Below, piece after piece: positions 5,424 through 5,457 of a stretch of DNA of 5,457 nucleotides. Each line of letters begins with the position of its first letter. Within the stretch, counting starts at the first letter, position 1. The notes below the pieces were generated by a model. That model had not been told where the DNA came from. It was given only the letters and a program-made list of their open reading frames with translations, and did not search any database. This stretch comes from Marvinbryantia sp964455335. Lineage in GTDB: Bacteria; Bacillota; Clostridia; Lachnospirales; Lachnospiraceae. The stretch lies in assembly GCA_964455335.1 (NCBI GenBank), contig CAYVVW010000142.1, forward strand, positions 1 to 5,457. The letters are read 5' to 3'. The position numbers and the translations under genes are program-made.

Positions 5424-5453
5424 ATTAAAATTTGTTCTTGACATCTGTCTCAA
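5424..5453 (-). promoter_or_regulatory. Weak candidate promoter for hydF
   Basis: TTGAGA (5453-5448) and TTTAAT (5429-5424) are separated by 18 bases on the minus strand. Transcription would start at about 5417, only a few bases before the ribosome binding site, which is unusually short. The window ends here, so an upstream operon partner and a more distant promoter are equally possible. Confidence 0.25.
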
Positions 5454-5457
5454 TTTG

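Noticed and set aside
5403..5453. In-frame TTG start 17 codons upstream for HydF
   Set aside because: HydF proteins typically begin at the MGL-TPS segment, which has its own well-placed ribosome binding site; the extension is AT-rich and looks like leader DNA.

Overview
This looks like chromosomal DNA of an anaerobic, Gram-positive-type member of the Clostridia (Firmicutes/Bacillota). The evidence is an [FeFe]-hydrogenase maturase (HydF), an Rrf2-family regulator, a two-domain SseB-like protein, an AAA-ATPase-like gene of a type common in gut Clostridia, strong purine-rich ribosome binding sites (GGAGG, GAGGA) and a fairly GC-rich composition with AT-rich promoter islands. A species cannot be named from the sequence alone.

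Layout. (1) 1-215, minus: the N-terminal 71 codons of an AAA-ATPase-like protein, running off the left edge. (2) 216-407: a divergent promoter region. (3) 408-842, plus: a full-length Rrf2-type regulator reading frame interrupted by one in-frame amber codon at codon 39, inside the helix-turn-helix. (4) 843-916: a short gap between convergent genes. (5) 2954-917, minus: a two-gene operon. Its first gene encodes a membrane-anchored DUF2318 protein with five cysteines. Its second encodes a three-module membrane protein made of an HMA metal-binding domain, a UreH/SafE/DsbD-like transmembrane core and a C-terminal cupredoxin-like domain. (6) 2955-3127: an AT-rich regulatory region with a perfect TATAAT box, inverted repeats and hairpins. 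(7) 5402-3128, minus: hydF followed by an sseB-like gene that overlaps it by 8 bp.

How the genes fit together. HydF is the GTPase scaffold for the H-cluster of [FeFe] hydrogenase. The sseB-like gene is translationally linked to it but has no proven hydrogenase role. The DUF2318/HMA-UreH-cupredoxin pair looks like an extracytoplasmic metal-handling system, most plausibly for copper: one soluble metal-binding domain at each end of a membrane core, plus a separate anchored cysteine-rich partner. The Rrf2 gene, convergent with this operon, could have been its regulator or a general Fe-S/redox sensor. In this sequence its frame is broken by a single UAG, so it is either a very recent pseudogene, a readthrough case or a base error.

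The points most worth a second look are the amber codon at a conserved helix-turn-helix position, the fused metal-relay protein with its DUF2318 partner, the structured promoter of that operon, and the internal duplication visible in the SseB-like protein. No RNA genes, CRISPR arrays, insertion sequences or origins were found.
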